NCBI GenBank assembly: GCA_052146815.1
Contig: JBKQMG010000217.1
Coordinates: 1 to 64,000 of the forward strand
Source: DATJZH01 sp052146815
GTDB lineage: Bacteria > Actinomycetota > Actinomycetes > Streptosporangiales > Streptosporangiaceae
DNA: 64,000 nucleotides
Direction of reading: 5' to 3'
Positions 26,274-35,198 of this stretch are shown piece by piece (position 1 is the stretch's first letter; every line of letters begins with the position of its first letter). The notes beneath the pieces were generated by a model. That model was not told where the DNA came from, ran no database searches, and worked only from the letters and a program-made list of their open reading frames with translations. Position numbers and translations under genes: made by a program.

Positions 26274-26501
26274 ATGAAACCGGTCCGCGCCCAGACCCGG
26301 CGCCCACTGCCAGGAAGTCCTTTCAACACGCCGACCGCCGTCCGGCCTGTGAAGGAATTCGCCCTCCGCGATCAGGTGACCCACGACCGCTATGGACTGG
26401 GCGTGGTCATCGGAGTTGAGGACGGGATCGCCGTCCTCGTCGACTTCGGCCCGCAGCAGGAACGGATTGCGGCACCGTTCGCCAAGCTGACCAAGCTCTG
26501 A
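26274..26501 (+). CDS. Small conserved protein with Tudor/CarD-like beta-fold signature
   Basis: A 75-aa protein, starting at ATG 26274 (MKPVRAQTRRPLPGSPFNTP). The second half is VKEFALRDQVTHDRYGLGVV and GVEDGIAVLVDFG, a pattern like the small beta-barrel DxVxHxxYGxGxV seen at the ends of UvrD helicases and in CarD-type domains. Such modules bind nucleic acid or RNA polymerase. I recall similar short proteins in Streptomyces-type genomes. It stands alone. Confidence 0.6.
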   Translation: MKPVRAQTRRPLPGSPFNTPTAVRPVKEFALRDQVTHDRYGLGVVIGVEDGIAVLVDFGPQQERIAAPFAKLTKL

Positions 26502-26662
26502 CCTTCGGCTCTGCGACGCGCGCCCGCAGACCGCACAGGCCGGTCTGCGGGGGCGGCCGCCGGAGCGCCGGCCACGGCGAGCCTGCCTTCCGCTGCCAGC
26601 CAGTCTTCCGGCCAGCTGATCCCCCGGTGCTCGCTGAACCGTGCTCGCTAATCGAGTGCTCG

Positions 26663-27517
26663 CTAATCTCCCGGTGCCAGCTCACCGGCCGTGCGGCTGT
26701 CCAGCGTGGCGAGAAACGCCGTGATGGCGTCACTCACCTGTCGCGGGGCACGCATGGGCAGATGATGACCGGGACCTTCGATCAGCTGCAGCCGCGCGTC
26801 GGGGAGCGCGAGCTCCATCCGGCGGGCGGTGTCCACCGGCACCAGCGTGTCGCCGGGGTCGGCGAGCAGCAGCACGGGCGCGCGGACTGACGGCAGCAGC
26901 GACTCCAGTTCGGCCAGCTCCCCGACCAGCGCCCGCTGCTCAGTCAGGAACGAGCGCCACAGCGGACCGTGATCGCTGCGGGCATGCCCCCAGATGCGCC
27001 AGTTGACATGCTCCTCCGGGCCGAGCGGCCGATCCCGCAGCCGGGCGATCCTCGCGAGCCGGGCCCGGGCGAACCACGGCGTCAGCCGCCACGCCACGAC
27101 CGAGCAGACGGGCCCGGCGAGCGGAGCCGCCAGCAGCCGGTCCCAGCCGTTCAGGCAGCCGGGCCCCACGCTGGCCAGCAGGACGACGGCCTCCACCCGC
27201 TCCGGTGCCTGGCTTGCCGCCGAGAGGGCCACCCCGCCGCCGTAGGAGTGGCCGACCAGCACCGCGCGGCGGACACCGCGGGCATCCAGGTCACGCAGAA
27301 CACCGCGGGCGCCCGCGGTGAAGCCAGCCGCGGCCTCCTGGCTGGCGCCGTAACCCGGCCGGTCGACGGCGATCGCGTGCAGCTGCGGCGGGAGGGCCGC
27401 GAGAACCTGATGCCAGTCCGCGCCCGAGCCCGGCTGCCCGTGCAGCAGCACCAGCTCGTGCCGCCGCAGCGTCGCGGCATGCTCCTGGTGGTCGCGGGTG
27501 CGTTCAGCTGCCGTCAT
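26663..27517 (-). CDS. Alpha/beta-hydrolase
   Basis: A 284-aa hydrolase of typical length. VLLHGQPGSGADWHQVL holds the HG oxyanion loop, VLVGHSYGGGVAL the nucleophile elbow (G-H-S-Y-G), LLLADPGDTLVPVDTARRM the acid and IEGPGHHLPMRAPRQV the catalytic His. The Ser-Asp-His triad is complete and there is no signal peptide, so it is a cytosolic esterase or related enzyme of unknown substrate. Its start lies 7 bp after the end of a small winged-helix gene on the same strand, forming an operon. Confidence 0.85.
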   Translation of the reverse strand: MTAAERTRDHQEHAATLRRHELVLLHGQPGSGADWHQVLAALPPQLHAIAVDRPGYGASQEAAAGFTAGARGVLRDLDARGVRRAVLVGHSYGGGVALSAASQAPERVEAVVLLASVGPGCLNGWDRLLAAPLAGPVCSVVAWRLTPWFARARLARIARLRDRPLGPEEHVNWRIWGHARSDHGPLWRSFLTEQRALVGELAELESLLPSVRAPVLLLADPGDTLVPVDTARRMELALPDARLQLIEGPGHHLPMRAPRQVSDAITAFLATLDSRTAGELAPGD

Positions 27518-27523
27518 AAGAGC

Positions 27524-27811
27524 TCACAGCCTCGCATCGGCGCCGGCGAGCAGGGCCAGGACCTCGCCGACAGTGCGCTCGCGGCTCGCGGCCTCAGGCA
27601 GGGGCAGGTGCAGCTGGATCTCGTACCGGTTGCGGCGGCCGTCCTTCTGCTTCACCACGTAGCCGGCCTCGGCCAGGTCGGTCACGATGCCGTAGGCGCT
27701 GCGCTCGGTGATGCCCACGTGAGCGGCCATGTCGCGCAGCCGCATCCCGGGGTCACGCGCGATGCACAGCAGCACCCGGGCGTGACTGGTGAGAAAACTC
27801 CAGTTCGCCAT
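27524..27811 (-). CDS. Small winged-helix regulator (MarR/ArsR-like)
   Basis: A 95-aa protein. WSFLTSHARVLLCIARDPGM, RLRDMAAHVGITERSAYGIV and TDLAEAGYVVKQKDGRRNRY form a complete winged helix with the wing at KDGRRNRY. Members of this short family typically open close to the NW(S/T)FLT phrase, so I use the ATG at 27811; an ATG at 27829 is also possible. It is the promoter-proximal gene of a two-gene unit with the alpha/beta-hydrolase and may control it. Confidence 0.75.
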   Translation of the reverse strand: MANWSFLTSHARVLLCIARDPGMRLRDMAAHVGITERSAYGIVTDLAEAGYVVKQKDGRRNRYEIQLHLPLPEAASRERTVGEVLALLAGADARL

Positions 27812-27929
27812 GCTCAACAGATTACTCATTCTGGAAAGAATTTGCTAGTTACCTTCTGCCGGAGTAGCTTGCGAGTGGGCGGCCCGTCAGCTCCCGGCTC
27901 GGCGGCTGCTCCTGCGGAAGGACCACCCC

Positions 27930-28136
27930 ATGGCTGCGACCACCGGACCACAGCAAGGCATCGCGGAAACTCAGCCGCCGCCCTCGCCTAACGGCTCGGC
28001 GCCGCCGAAGCCTGTCCCGGCCCCTCCCGTCGTTCCGCCCATGCCCTCCGAGGTGCACCCGGCGAAGCGGCACGCCGCGACGCCCGGCACCGGCGGCTAC
28101 CTGCGCCGTATCACGCAGCGCTTTACCCGGCACTGA
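27930..28136 (+). CDS. Small proline-rich protein
   Basis: A 68-aa protein with a good ribosome site (GGAAGGA) before ATG 27930. The middle is proline-rich (PPPSPNGSAPPKPVPAPP) and the end is basic (GGYLRRITQRFTRH). It is probably disordered. It ends 11 bp before a STAS-domain gene and may be co-transcribed with it. Function unknown. Confidence 0.45.
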   Translation: MAATTGPQQGIAETQPPPSPNGSAPPKPVPAPPVVPPMPSEVHPAKRHAATPGTGGYLRRITQRFTRH

Positions 28137-28147
28137 GCGGCCAGATC

Positions 28148-28639
28148 GTGGCTGCCGTGGCGATCGAGGCCGGTGCGGGTCCCGGTCTCGGCATTTCCCT
28201 CCGGTCGCAGGCGGGCTTCGGCATCGTCGTGCTCCGCGGCGAGCTGGACATCAGCTGCGCCCCGGCACTGCGCGAGCAGCTCCTTGCCGCCGAGCAGCTG
28301 CTCGCCGCGGCGCGGCCGGGGGCAACCCGCCTCGTCGCCGACCTGTCCGGCGTCAGCCGGGCAGACGTCAGCGGCCTGACCGTGCTGCTGGGCGCTGCCC
28401 ACCGCGCCCGGCGCCACGGTGGTTTCCTCCGGCTGGCGGGCCCGCTGCCCGCGGTCGCCGACGTGCTGCGCAGCACCGGGCTGCAGCGCCACTTTGAGAT
28501 CTACCCCACGACTGCCGCCGCGATCAGCGGACCGCCGGCGGAAGGCCCGCGCGAGCCCGGGCGGGACCCCGGCCACCGGGGCAGGTACCCGGCCGGCCGT
28601 GCTCACGCCGCTGCCGTCGCAGCGGCAGACATCCGCTAG
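28148..28639 (+). CDS. STAS-domain anti-anti-sigma factor-like protein
   Basis: A 163-aa protein with a GTG start. Residues ~15-115 form a STAS domain: GFGIVVLRGELDISCAPAL, RLVADLSGVSRADVSGLTVL, with the phosphorylatable serine position in ADVSGL, followed by HRARRHGGFLRLAGP. SpoIIAA/RsbV-like proteins release sigma factors by binding an anti-sigma kinase when unphosphorylated. The C-terminal ~45 residues are a disordered Arg/Pro/Gly tail that may be non-essential. No anti-sigma kinase gene is adjacent. Confidence 0.8.
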   Translation: MAAVAIEAGAGPGLGISLRSQAGFGIVVLRGELDISCAPALREQLLAAEQLLAAARPGATRLVADLSGVSRADVSGLTVLLGAAHRARRHGGFLRLAGPLPAVADVLRSTGLQRHFEIYPTTAAAISGPPAEGPREPGRDPGHRGRYPAGRAHAAAVAAADIR

Positions 28640-29905
28640 CGGTAAAGATCACGGTAGGTATCCCGCAGCTTGTATTTGAGCACCTTCCCGCCGACGGTCT
28701 CCGGCAGCTGCGCCGCGAACACCACGCGCTTGGGCGTCTCGAAGCCGGCCAGCCGCTCCCGGCAGAACTGCAGGATGTCCTGCGCAAGCACGGCCTGGTC
28801 ACGCTGTTCGAGGTCATGCCGAGCAGGCGCCGCCTGGTCCGGCGCGAGGACGACGATGGCCGTGACGGCCACGCCCCAGCGCTCGTGCGGCAGGCCGACC
28901 ACCGCCGCCTTCTGCACGGCGGGGTGCTGGTGCAGCACGGCCTCGACCCGCAGGCTCGACACGTTCTCGCCGCCGGACTTCACGATGTCCTTGTATCGGT
29001 CAATCATGATCCGCAGCCCGTCGGCGTCGAACACGCAGCTGTCGCCCGAGTGAAACCAGCCGTAACGGAAGGCCTCCTCGCTGGCCTTCTCGTCCTTGCA
29101 GTAGCCTGCCGCGACCGACGGTGACCGGTAGACCGCCTCGCCGGGCACGCCGGGCTTTCCTTCCAGCGAGCTGCCGAGCTCGTCCATCACGGTGGAGGCG
29201 AGGATCGGGCTCGGCACGCCGACATAGTTGTGCTCGGGCGCGGTCGGCCGGTAGGTCTGCGGCCACTTGCCCGGCCAGAACCGGTGGCAGGCGATCGCCT
29301 CGGTCTGCCCGAAGATCTCGAACACCATCAGCTCGGGGCCGGCCACCTGCCGGAGGGTGGCCAGGGTGCCAGGCGGCAGCGCGGCCCAGCCGTAGACAAC
29401 CACTTTGAGGCTGCTGGCGTCATAGGCCAGCCGGTCGGCGGCCAGCACTCTGGCCAGGGCGTTGACCATGGCCGGCGAGCCGGCCCACAGGCCGTGACCG
29501 CCTCCCTGGACACCGCTTCGGCGATGGCGCCGGGCGCCGGGCGGCGGCCGAGGATCAGGGTGCCGCCGGACAGGAAGGCGGGGAAGGTGAAGACCTGGTC
29601 GGCCACGTGGCGACGCCGAGCTTGACCAGATAGGCCTCGACCGAGTTCTCGCAGAACAGCATCACCCGGTCGCCGCGCTGCAGGCCGCGGGCCAGCAGCG
29701 CGTGCGCGACCTGGTTGGCGAGGGCGTCCGCCGCCCGGTAGGTCAGCCGCGCATGCGCTTCGTCCGCGTAGGCGCCCGGCCGGCCGACGATCGCCTCCTG
29801 GTCGGGGAAGCTCCAGGTGAGCCGCTCGAGCATGTCGCCGACGCTGACGCGCTCCCAGCGGTTCACGGCCCGCCGGTGATGCAGGCTGGTGACATCGAGG
29901 CCCAT
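28636..29905 (-). pseudogene. Acyl-CoA ligase (AMP-forming) with internal deletion and frameshifts
   Basis: The N-terminus (ATG 29905) reads RWERVSVGDMLERLTWSFPD and RVMLFCENSVEAYLVKLG. At ~29612 it jumps, in another frame, to ADQVFTFPAFLSGGTLILG, omitting about 100-120 residues including the P-loop T-S-G-T-T. At ~29480 a further frame change leads into a normal C-terminal half: VVYGWAALPPGTLATLRQVA, IFGQTEAIACH, YGWFHSGDSCVFDADGLRIM, DRYKDIVKSGGENVSS and GGKVLKYKLRDTYRDLYR (catalytic Lys). As written it is inactive. It diverges from the carboxylase operon across a 180-bp region with two operator-like palindromes, so it may have shared its regulator. Confidence 0.75.
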
Positions 29906-29924
29906 GGCGGACTCTCCCCGGCTT

Positions 29925-29940
29925 GTGAATCCAGATTCAC
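29925..29940. promoter_or_regulatory. Perfect TetR-type operator GTGAATC-CA-GATTCAC
   Basis: A 7-2-7 perfect palindrome lies 20 bp upstream of the minus-strand acyl-CoA ligase start. Its left arm recurs at 30063. TetR regulators of fatty-acid and terpenoid catabolism bind sites of this size. The TetR gene ending the adjacent operon (40111-40800) is the likely binder. Confidence 0.6.
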
Positions 29941-30062
29941 GCTGATGCTAGCGGGACAGGAAATTCTTGTGAAGAGGGTCACATCCGGCCCTGGTATGCC
30001 CCGGCTCACGGGACCGGCGGCCGCCGGAGACCGGGCTGCACCGCCGCCATCTTCCCTCCGTT

Positions 30063-30080
30063 GTGAATCACCATTAACAT
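30063..30080. promoter_or_regulatory. Second operator copy overlapping the -10 box of the carboxylase operon
   Basis: GTGAATC-AC-CATTAAC (30063-30078) matches the first operator in its left arm fully and in five of seven right-arm bases. TAACAT (30075-30080) is a plausible -10 lying 7 bp before the GTG at 30088, implying a leaderless operon mRNA and repression by direct promoter occlusion. Confidence 0.5.
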
Positions 30081-30087
30081 TCCTGGC

Positions 30088-31686
30088 GTGACCGTCCTGA
30101 CCTCTGCGCTCGAGCCCAGCGCCGAGTCGTTCCAGCGCAACCGCGCCGCCCAGCTCACCGCGCTGGCCGCGCTCGCCGATCAGCTCGCCCTGGCCAGAGC
30201 CGGCGGCGGTCCGCGGTACGCCGACCGTCATCACGCCCGCGGCCGCCTGCTGGCCCGCGAGCGGATCGAGCTGCTGCTCGACCAGGACGCGCCGTTCCTG
30301 GAACTGTCCGCGCTGGCCGGCTGGGGCAGCGAGTTCACCGTCGGCGCGAGCATCGTCACCGGCATCGGCGTGGTCTGCGGGGTCGAGTGCGTGCTGATCG
30401 CCCACGACCCGGCCGTCCGGGGCGGCGCGATGAACCCGTTCACGCTGAAGAAGACCCTGCGGGCCCTGGAGATCGCCCGGCGCAACCGGCTGCCGGTCAT
30501 CAACCTGATCGAGTCCGGCGGCGCGGACCTGCCCACTCAGGCGGACCTGTTCGTGCAGGCGGGCAAGATCTTGCACGATCTCACCGAGCTGTCCGCCCTC
30601 GGCATCCCCACCGTCGCGCTGGTCTTCGGGAACTCCACCGCGGGCGGCGCGTACGTGCCGGGAATGTGCGACTACTCGGTACTCGTCGACGGCCAGGCCA
30701 AGGTGTTCCTCGGCGGGCCGCCGCAGGTGAGGATGGCCACCGGCGAGGATTCGGGCGACGAGGAACTCGGCGGCGCGGGGATGCACTCGCGCGTCTCCGG
30801 GCTGTCGGACTACTTCGCCGCCGACGAGTGCGACTGCATCCGGATCGGCCGGCAGATTGTCGCCGACCTGAGCTGGCGCAAGCTCGGGCCTGGCCCCGGC
30901 CGGCCGGCTGACCCGCCGCTCTACGACCCCGAGGAGCTGCTCGGCGTCGCCTCGGCCGACTTCCGGGTGCCCTTCGATCCCCGCGAGGTGCTGGCCAGGG
31001 TGGTCGACGGCTCCCGGTTCAGCGAGTACAAGCCGCTCTACGGCACGAGCCTGGTCACCGGCTGGGCGTCCATCCACGGCTTCGGCGTCGGCATCCTGGC
31101 CAACGCCCGGGGCGTGCTGTTCTCCGAGGAGGCAAAAAAAGCCGCCGAGTTCATCCTGCTGGCCAACCAGAGCGATACACCGCTGGTATTCCTGCAGAAC
31201 ACCACCGGCTACACGGTCGGCAAGAACTACGAGCAGGGCGGGATCATCAAAGATGGCGCAAAAATGATCAACGCAGTAACGAACAGCACCGTGCCGCACA
31301 TCACCATGAACATCGGTGCCTCCTTCGGCGCGGGCAACTACGGCATGGCCGGACGCGCCTACGACCCCCGGCTGATGTTCGCCTGGGTGAACGCCAAGCT
31401 GGCCGTGATGGGCGCCCAGCAGCTGGCCGGGGTGCTGTCGATCGTCGGCCAGCAGGCCGCGCAGGCGAACGCGCGGCCGTTTGACATTGAGGCCGACGAG
31501 CGCCGGCGCCGCGAGATCGAGGCGCAGATCGAGCGCGAGTCGGACTCCTTCTTCGTCACCGCCCGCCTGTACGACGACGGCGTCATCGACCCGCGCGACA
31601 CCAGGACCGTGCTCGGCCTGTCCCTGTCCGCCGCCCACTCCGCGCCGGTCGGCGGCCGCCGCGGCTTCGGCGTCTTCCGGATGTAG
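30088..31686 (+). CDS. Acyl-CoA carboxylase beta (carboxyltransferase) subunit
   Basis: A 532-aa carboxyltransferase. It starts at a GTG with no ribosome site just after a -10-like sequence. Motifs include GGAMNPFTLKKTLRALEIA, VINLIESGGADLP, GNSTAGGAYVPGMCDYSV, KVFLGGPPQVRMATGED and, in the second half, FLQNTTGYTVGKNYEQGG and ASFGAGNYGMAGRAYDPR. These fit the methylcrotonyl/geranyl-CoA carboxylase type (MccB/AtuC-like) more than acetyl- or propionyl-CoA carboxylase. With the biotin-bearing alpha subunit encoded 8 bp downstream it would carboxylate a branched enoyl-CoA. It is the first gene of the 30-41 kb operon. Confidence 0.9.
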   Translation: MTVLTSALEPSAESFQRNRAAQLTALAALADQLALARAGGGPRYADRHHARGRLLARERIELLLDQDAPFLELSALAGWGSEFTVGASIVTGIGVVCGVECVLIAHDPAVRGGAMNPFTLKKTLRALEIARRNRLPVINLIESGGADLPTQADLFVQAGKILHDLTELSALGIPTVALVFGNSTAGGAYVPGMCDYSVLVDGQAKVFLGGPPQVRMATGEDSGDEELGGAGMHSRVSGLSDYFAADECDCIRIGRQIVADLSWRKLGPGPGRPADPPLYDPEELLGVASADFRVPFDPREVLARVVDGSRFSEYKPLYGTSLVTGWASIHGFGVGILANARGVLFSEEAKKAAEFILLANQSDTPLVFLQNTTGYTVGKNYEQGGIIKDGAKMINAVTNSTVPHITMNIGASFGAGNYGMAGRAYDPRLMFAWVNAKLAVMGAQQLAGVLSIVGQQAAQANARPFDIEADERRRREIEAQIERESDSFFVTARLYDDGVIDPRDTRTVLGLSLSAAHSAPVGGRRGFGVFRM

Positions 31687-31694
31687 GAAAGCTG

Positions 31695-33710
31695 ATGCCG
31701 CCGATCGAGAAGCTGCTGATCGCCAACCGGGGCGAGATCGCCGCACGGGTCATCCGCACCGCGCAGGAGCTGGACATCGCCACGGTCGCGGTGTTCTCCG
31801 ACCCCGACGCGGGCGCGCCGCATGTCCTGGCGGCTGACGAGAGCGTGCACCTGCCCGGCACCGCGGCGGCCGATACCTACCTGCGCGCCGACCTGATCAT
31901 CGCCGCCGCGCGGCAGGCCGGCGCCGGCGCCATTCACCCCGGCTACGGATTCCTGTCCGAGAACGCCGCGTTCGCCCGTGCGTGCGAGCAGGCCGGCCTG
32001 GTGTTCGTCGGACCGCCGGCCGCCGCCATCGAGGCGGTCGGCTCGAAGATCGCCGCCAAGGACCTGATGGCGAAGGCGGGCGTGCCCGTGCTGGGCGGCG
32101 CGCCGGTCAGCGCCGACGCGGACGCCGGAGAGCTGGCGCAGGCCGCCGCGCAGACCGGCTACCCGGTGCTGGTCAAGGCCGCGTTCGGCGGCGGCGGCCG
32201 GGGGATGCGGATCGCGGAGTCCGCGGATGAGCTGGCGGAGGCGGTGATCTCGGCCCGGCGCGAGGCGGCCGCCGCCTTCGGCGACGGCAGCATTTTCCTG
32301 GAGCGCTACGTGCCGTCGCCGCGCCACGTCGAGGTCCAGATCTTCGGCGACACCCGCGGCAGCGTCGTGCACCTGTTCGAGCGCGAGTGCTCGATCCAGC
32401 GGCGCTATCAGAAGATCGTCGAGGAGGCACCCTCCCCGGCTGTCAGTGACGCGCTGCGGGCCGAGCTCGGTGCGGCCGCCGTCGCCGCCGGCCAGGCCAT
32501 CGGGTACGTCGGCGCCGGGACGGTGGAGTTCCTGCTCGGCCCGGACGGCGAGTTCTGGTTCCTGGAGATCAACACCCGGCTGCAGGTCGAGCACCCGGTC
32601 ACCGAGCTGATCACCGGCCTTGACCTGGTCGCGCTGCAGCTGCGGGTGGCCGAGGGCGAGCCGCTGCCCGGCGAGGTGACGGCCGCGGCGATCAGCGGGC
32701 ACGCGATCGAGGTCCGGCTGTACGCCGAGGACGCCGCGGCCGGGTTCCGGCCGGCCAGCGGCACCGTGCACCGCTTCGACATCCCGGCCCTGCCGGGCAT
32801 CCGGGTGGACGCCGGCGTCATGGCCGGCTCGGTGGTCGGCACGGCCTATGACCCGATGCTCGCCAAGGTCATCGCCTGGGGGCCGACCCGCGACCACGCC
32901 CGCCGCGCGCTGGCGCGGGCCCTCGCGCAGGCGCGCCTGCATGGCGTCACCACCAACCGGGACCTGCTGGTCGGGATCTTGCGCGAGCCGCAGTTCGCGG
33001 CCGGCCAGACCGACACCGGGTACCTGACCCGCCATGACCCCGCCGCCCTGGCCGGCTCCGCGGCCGGCCCGGACGCGCGGCCCGTGCATGCCCTGGCCGC
33101 CGCGCTCGCCGCGCAGGCCCGGCGGCGGGCCGAGGCGCCCGTGCTGGCCACGCTGCCGAGCGGCTGGCGCAACGTGCCGAGCGGGCCGCAGCAGACGCAG
33201 TTCGCCGTCGGCGGCCAGGGCCCCGGCGGGCAGCACGCCGGCGGCCAGCACACCGAGGTCCGCTACCGGCTGCACGGCGGCGTCCTGTGGGCCGCAGTAG
33301 ACGGCACCGAGCTGCCCGGCCTGGTGCTCTGGTCGCAGGCGCCGGACCGCGTCGACCTGGAGGTCGCCGGGATCCGCCGGGTGATCACCGTTGACCAGGC
33401 TGGCGAGGTGTACTACGCGGACAGCGCGCTCGGCTCCGGCGTGCTGACTGAGGTGCCGCGCTTCCCCGAGCCACGCGCGGCGGCGCAGGCCGGCTCGCTG
33501 CTGGCGCCCATGCCCGGCACGGTGATCACCGTGGCGGTGGGCGTCGGCGATCAGGTCAGCGCCGGGGATCCGGTGGTGGTGCTGGAGGCGATGAAGATGG
33601 AGCACACGGTGGCCGCCCCGCATGACGGGATGGTCACCGAGGTGCGCACCGAGGCTGGCCAGGCAGTGGATACCGGCGCCGTCCTCGCCGTCGTGGCGGA
33701 GCCGTCGTGA
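31695..33710 (+). CDS. Acyl-CoA carboxylase alpha subunit (biotin carboxylase + biotin carrier)
   Basis: A 671-aa protein. Residues ~1-450 form biotin carboxylase: KLLIANRGEIAARVIRTAQE, GYGFLSENAAFARACE, VKAAFGGGGRGMRIAES (ATP loop), and FLEINTRLQVEHPVTELITG. A variable linker contains the repeated phrase GGQ..GGQH. The carrier domain at the end has EAMKMEH with the biotinylated lysine. MccA/AtuF-type. It lies 8 bp after the beta subunit and overlaps the next gene by 4 nt (GTGA), indicating tight coupling. The biotin ligase is not in the window. Confidence 0.93.
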   Translation: MPPIEKLLIANRGEIAARVIRTAQELDIATVAVFSDPDAGAPHVLAADESVHLPGTAAADTYLRADLIIAAARQAGAGAIHPGYGFLSENAAFARACEQAGLVFVGPPAAAIEAVGSKIAAKDLMAKAGVPVLGGAPVSADADAGELAQAAAQTGYPVLVKAAFGGGGRGMRIAESADELAEAVISARREAAAAFGDGSIFLERYVPSPRHVEVQIFGDTRGSVVHLFERECSIQRRYQKIVEEAPSPAVSDALRAELGAAAVAAGQAIGYVGAGTVEFLLGPDGEFWFLEINTRLQVEHPVTELITGLDLVALQLRVAEGEPLPGEVTAAAISGHAIEVRLYAEDAAAGFRPASGTVHRFDIPALPGIRVDAGVMAGSVVGTAYDPMLAKVIAWGPTRDHARRALARALAQARLHGVTTNRDLLVGILREPQFAAGQTDTGYLTRHDPAALAGSAAGPDARPVHALAAALAAQARRRAEAPVLATLPSGWRNVPSGPQQTQFAVGGQGPGGQHAGGQHTEVRYRLHGGVLWAAVDGTELPGLVLWSQAPDRVDLEVAGIRRVITVDQAGEVYYADSALGSGVLTEVPRFPEPRAAAQAGSLLAPMPGTVITVAVGVGDQVSAGDPVVVLEAMKMEHTVAAPHDGMVTEVRTEAGQAVDTGAVLAVVAEPS

Positions 33711-34427
33711 CCGGGCCGGTGCTTTACGAGCGGCGCGGCGAGGTGGCCTGGGTGACCATCAGCCGGCCGCAGGCCCGCAACGCGCTGAACCAGGCCGCCC
33801 GCGACGGCCTGCTCGCCGCGGCGCAGCGGTTCAACGCCGACGAGCTGGCGAAGGTGCTCGTGCTGACCGGCGCCGGGGACAAGGCGCTCTGTGCGGGCGG
33901 GGACCTGAAGGAGATGGCACGCACCGGCCTGCAGGTACCGCCGCCTGACTTTCGTCCCGCAGTTCGGCCGGACCATCGAGGTGGCCAAGCCGACGATCGC
34001 CGCGGTCAACGGCGTCGCCTACGCCGGGGGGGCCCTGCTGGCCCAGAGCTGCGACTTGTGCGTGGCCGCCGACACGGCGCGCTTCGCGGTCGGCGAGGTG
34101 AAGGCCGGCCGCGGCGCGCCGTGGGCAGCGCCGCTGCCCTGGCTGATCCCGCCCCGGATCGCCATGCAGATCCTGCTCACCGGCGACCCGATCGACGCCG
34201 CGCGCGCCTACCAGATCGGACTGGTCAACGAGGTGGTCCCGCTGACCGCGGCCGCCCAGGCGCTGGCCGAGCGGATCGCCGCGAACGCGCCGCTGTCGGT
34301 GCGCGCTGCCAAGCAGACCGTAGCCGAGGCCGAGCGGATCCGGGCGCCGGTCTACTGTGGCCGGGACGCGCAGGAAGGCCCCGCCGCCTTCGCCGCCGGG
34401 CGCGCCCCGCAGTGGAAGGGGCGCTGA
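33707..34427 (+). pseudogene. Enoyl-CoA hydratase/isomerase, single frameshift
   Basis: A crotonase in two frames. The first part (GTG 33707) has VAWVTISRPQARNALNQAAR and LCAGGDLKEMARTG. At ~33950 an extra T (GACTTTCGT for GACTTCGT) shifts the frame. The second part continues IAAVNGVAYAGGALLAQSCD, FAVGEVKAGRGAPWAAPLPW and a normal C-terminus ending at 34427. With one base removed the enzyme would be ~240 aa, a normal crotonase. The likely role is hydration (or another crotonase reaction) of the carboxylated acyl-CoA, as AtuE or methylglutaconyl-CoA hydratase does. It is coupled to the alpha-subunit gene by GTGA and to the next by TGATG. Confidence 0.8.
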
Positions 34428-35198
34428 TGGAACCCGCCGCCTACACCGGGCTGCTGGCCGACCTGGCCGCCGAGACCGAGGTGGTCGACGGCCTGCTGGC
34501 CGTTCCGGCGGGACGCCGCCGCGGTGATGGCGGGCAGCCCGGACTTCGCCGACATGCTCGCCCGCCAGTACCGCGACCTGAGCGGGGCAGAGCTGCTGCG
34601 CTGGTTCCGCAGTGCACGCGCGGGACTGCTGCACGCCTGCTCCGGCCTGGACCCGCGCAGCCGGGTGCCCTGGTACGGGCCCGACATGAGCGTGGCGTCG
34701 GCGGTGACGGCCTGTCTGATGAAGACCTGGGCCCACGGCCAGGACATCGCCGACGCCCTCGGCGCCGAGGCCGAGCCGACCGTCAGGCTGCGGCACATCG
34801 CGCATCTCGGGGTGAGCACGTTCGGCTTCGCGTTCGGCCTGAATGGGCTGGCCGGGCCGGCCGAGCCGGTCCGGGTCGAGCTGATTGCGCCGGACGGCGC
34901 TCTGTGGAGCTGGGGGGCCGCCGATGCCGCTGACCGGGTCACTGGCTCCGCGCTTGATTTCTGCCTCGCCGTCACCCAGCGACGGCACCTCGCCGATACC
35001 GGGCTGCAGGTGACCGGCCCCGTCGCCCAGCGGTGGATGGCGCTGGCGCAGGCCTACGCCGGGCCGCCCGGCGAGGGCCGGCTGCCGCTGGCGGCCGCGC
35101 AGTCTGGGCAGCCCGCCGCAGACGCGCCGCAGCCCGCAGGGCGTACGCCACGGGTCACCGGGCCCGTGCCGGAGCCCGCCGCCGGGGAGCAGGCGTGA
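34427..35198 (+). pseudogene. TIGR03084-like (maleylpyruvate-isomerase/DinB fold) protein with internal deletion
   Basis: The ATG at 34427 reads TGLLADLAAETEVVDGLLA, the first helix of the four-helix bundle. At ~34502 the frame breaks and a stretch of some 30 residues normally carrying the first His ligand is missing. It resumes as DAAAVMAGSPDFADMLARQY, then MSVASAVTACLMKTWAHGQD (metal-ligand His), IAHLGVSTFGFAFG and ALDFCLAVTQRRHLADT. Proteins of this mycothiol-dependent-isomerase-like family are regular neighbours of AtuA-type genes in actinobacteria, as I recall. The C-terminal tail is Ala/Pro-rich. It ends in a GTGA overlap with the AtuA-like gene. Confidence 0.65.

Noticed and set aside
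29863..33623. Long minus-strand frames of 600-750 codons opposite the carboxylase genes
   Set aside because: Shadows of the intact carboxylase subunits on the plus strand; no start sites or motifs of their own.
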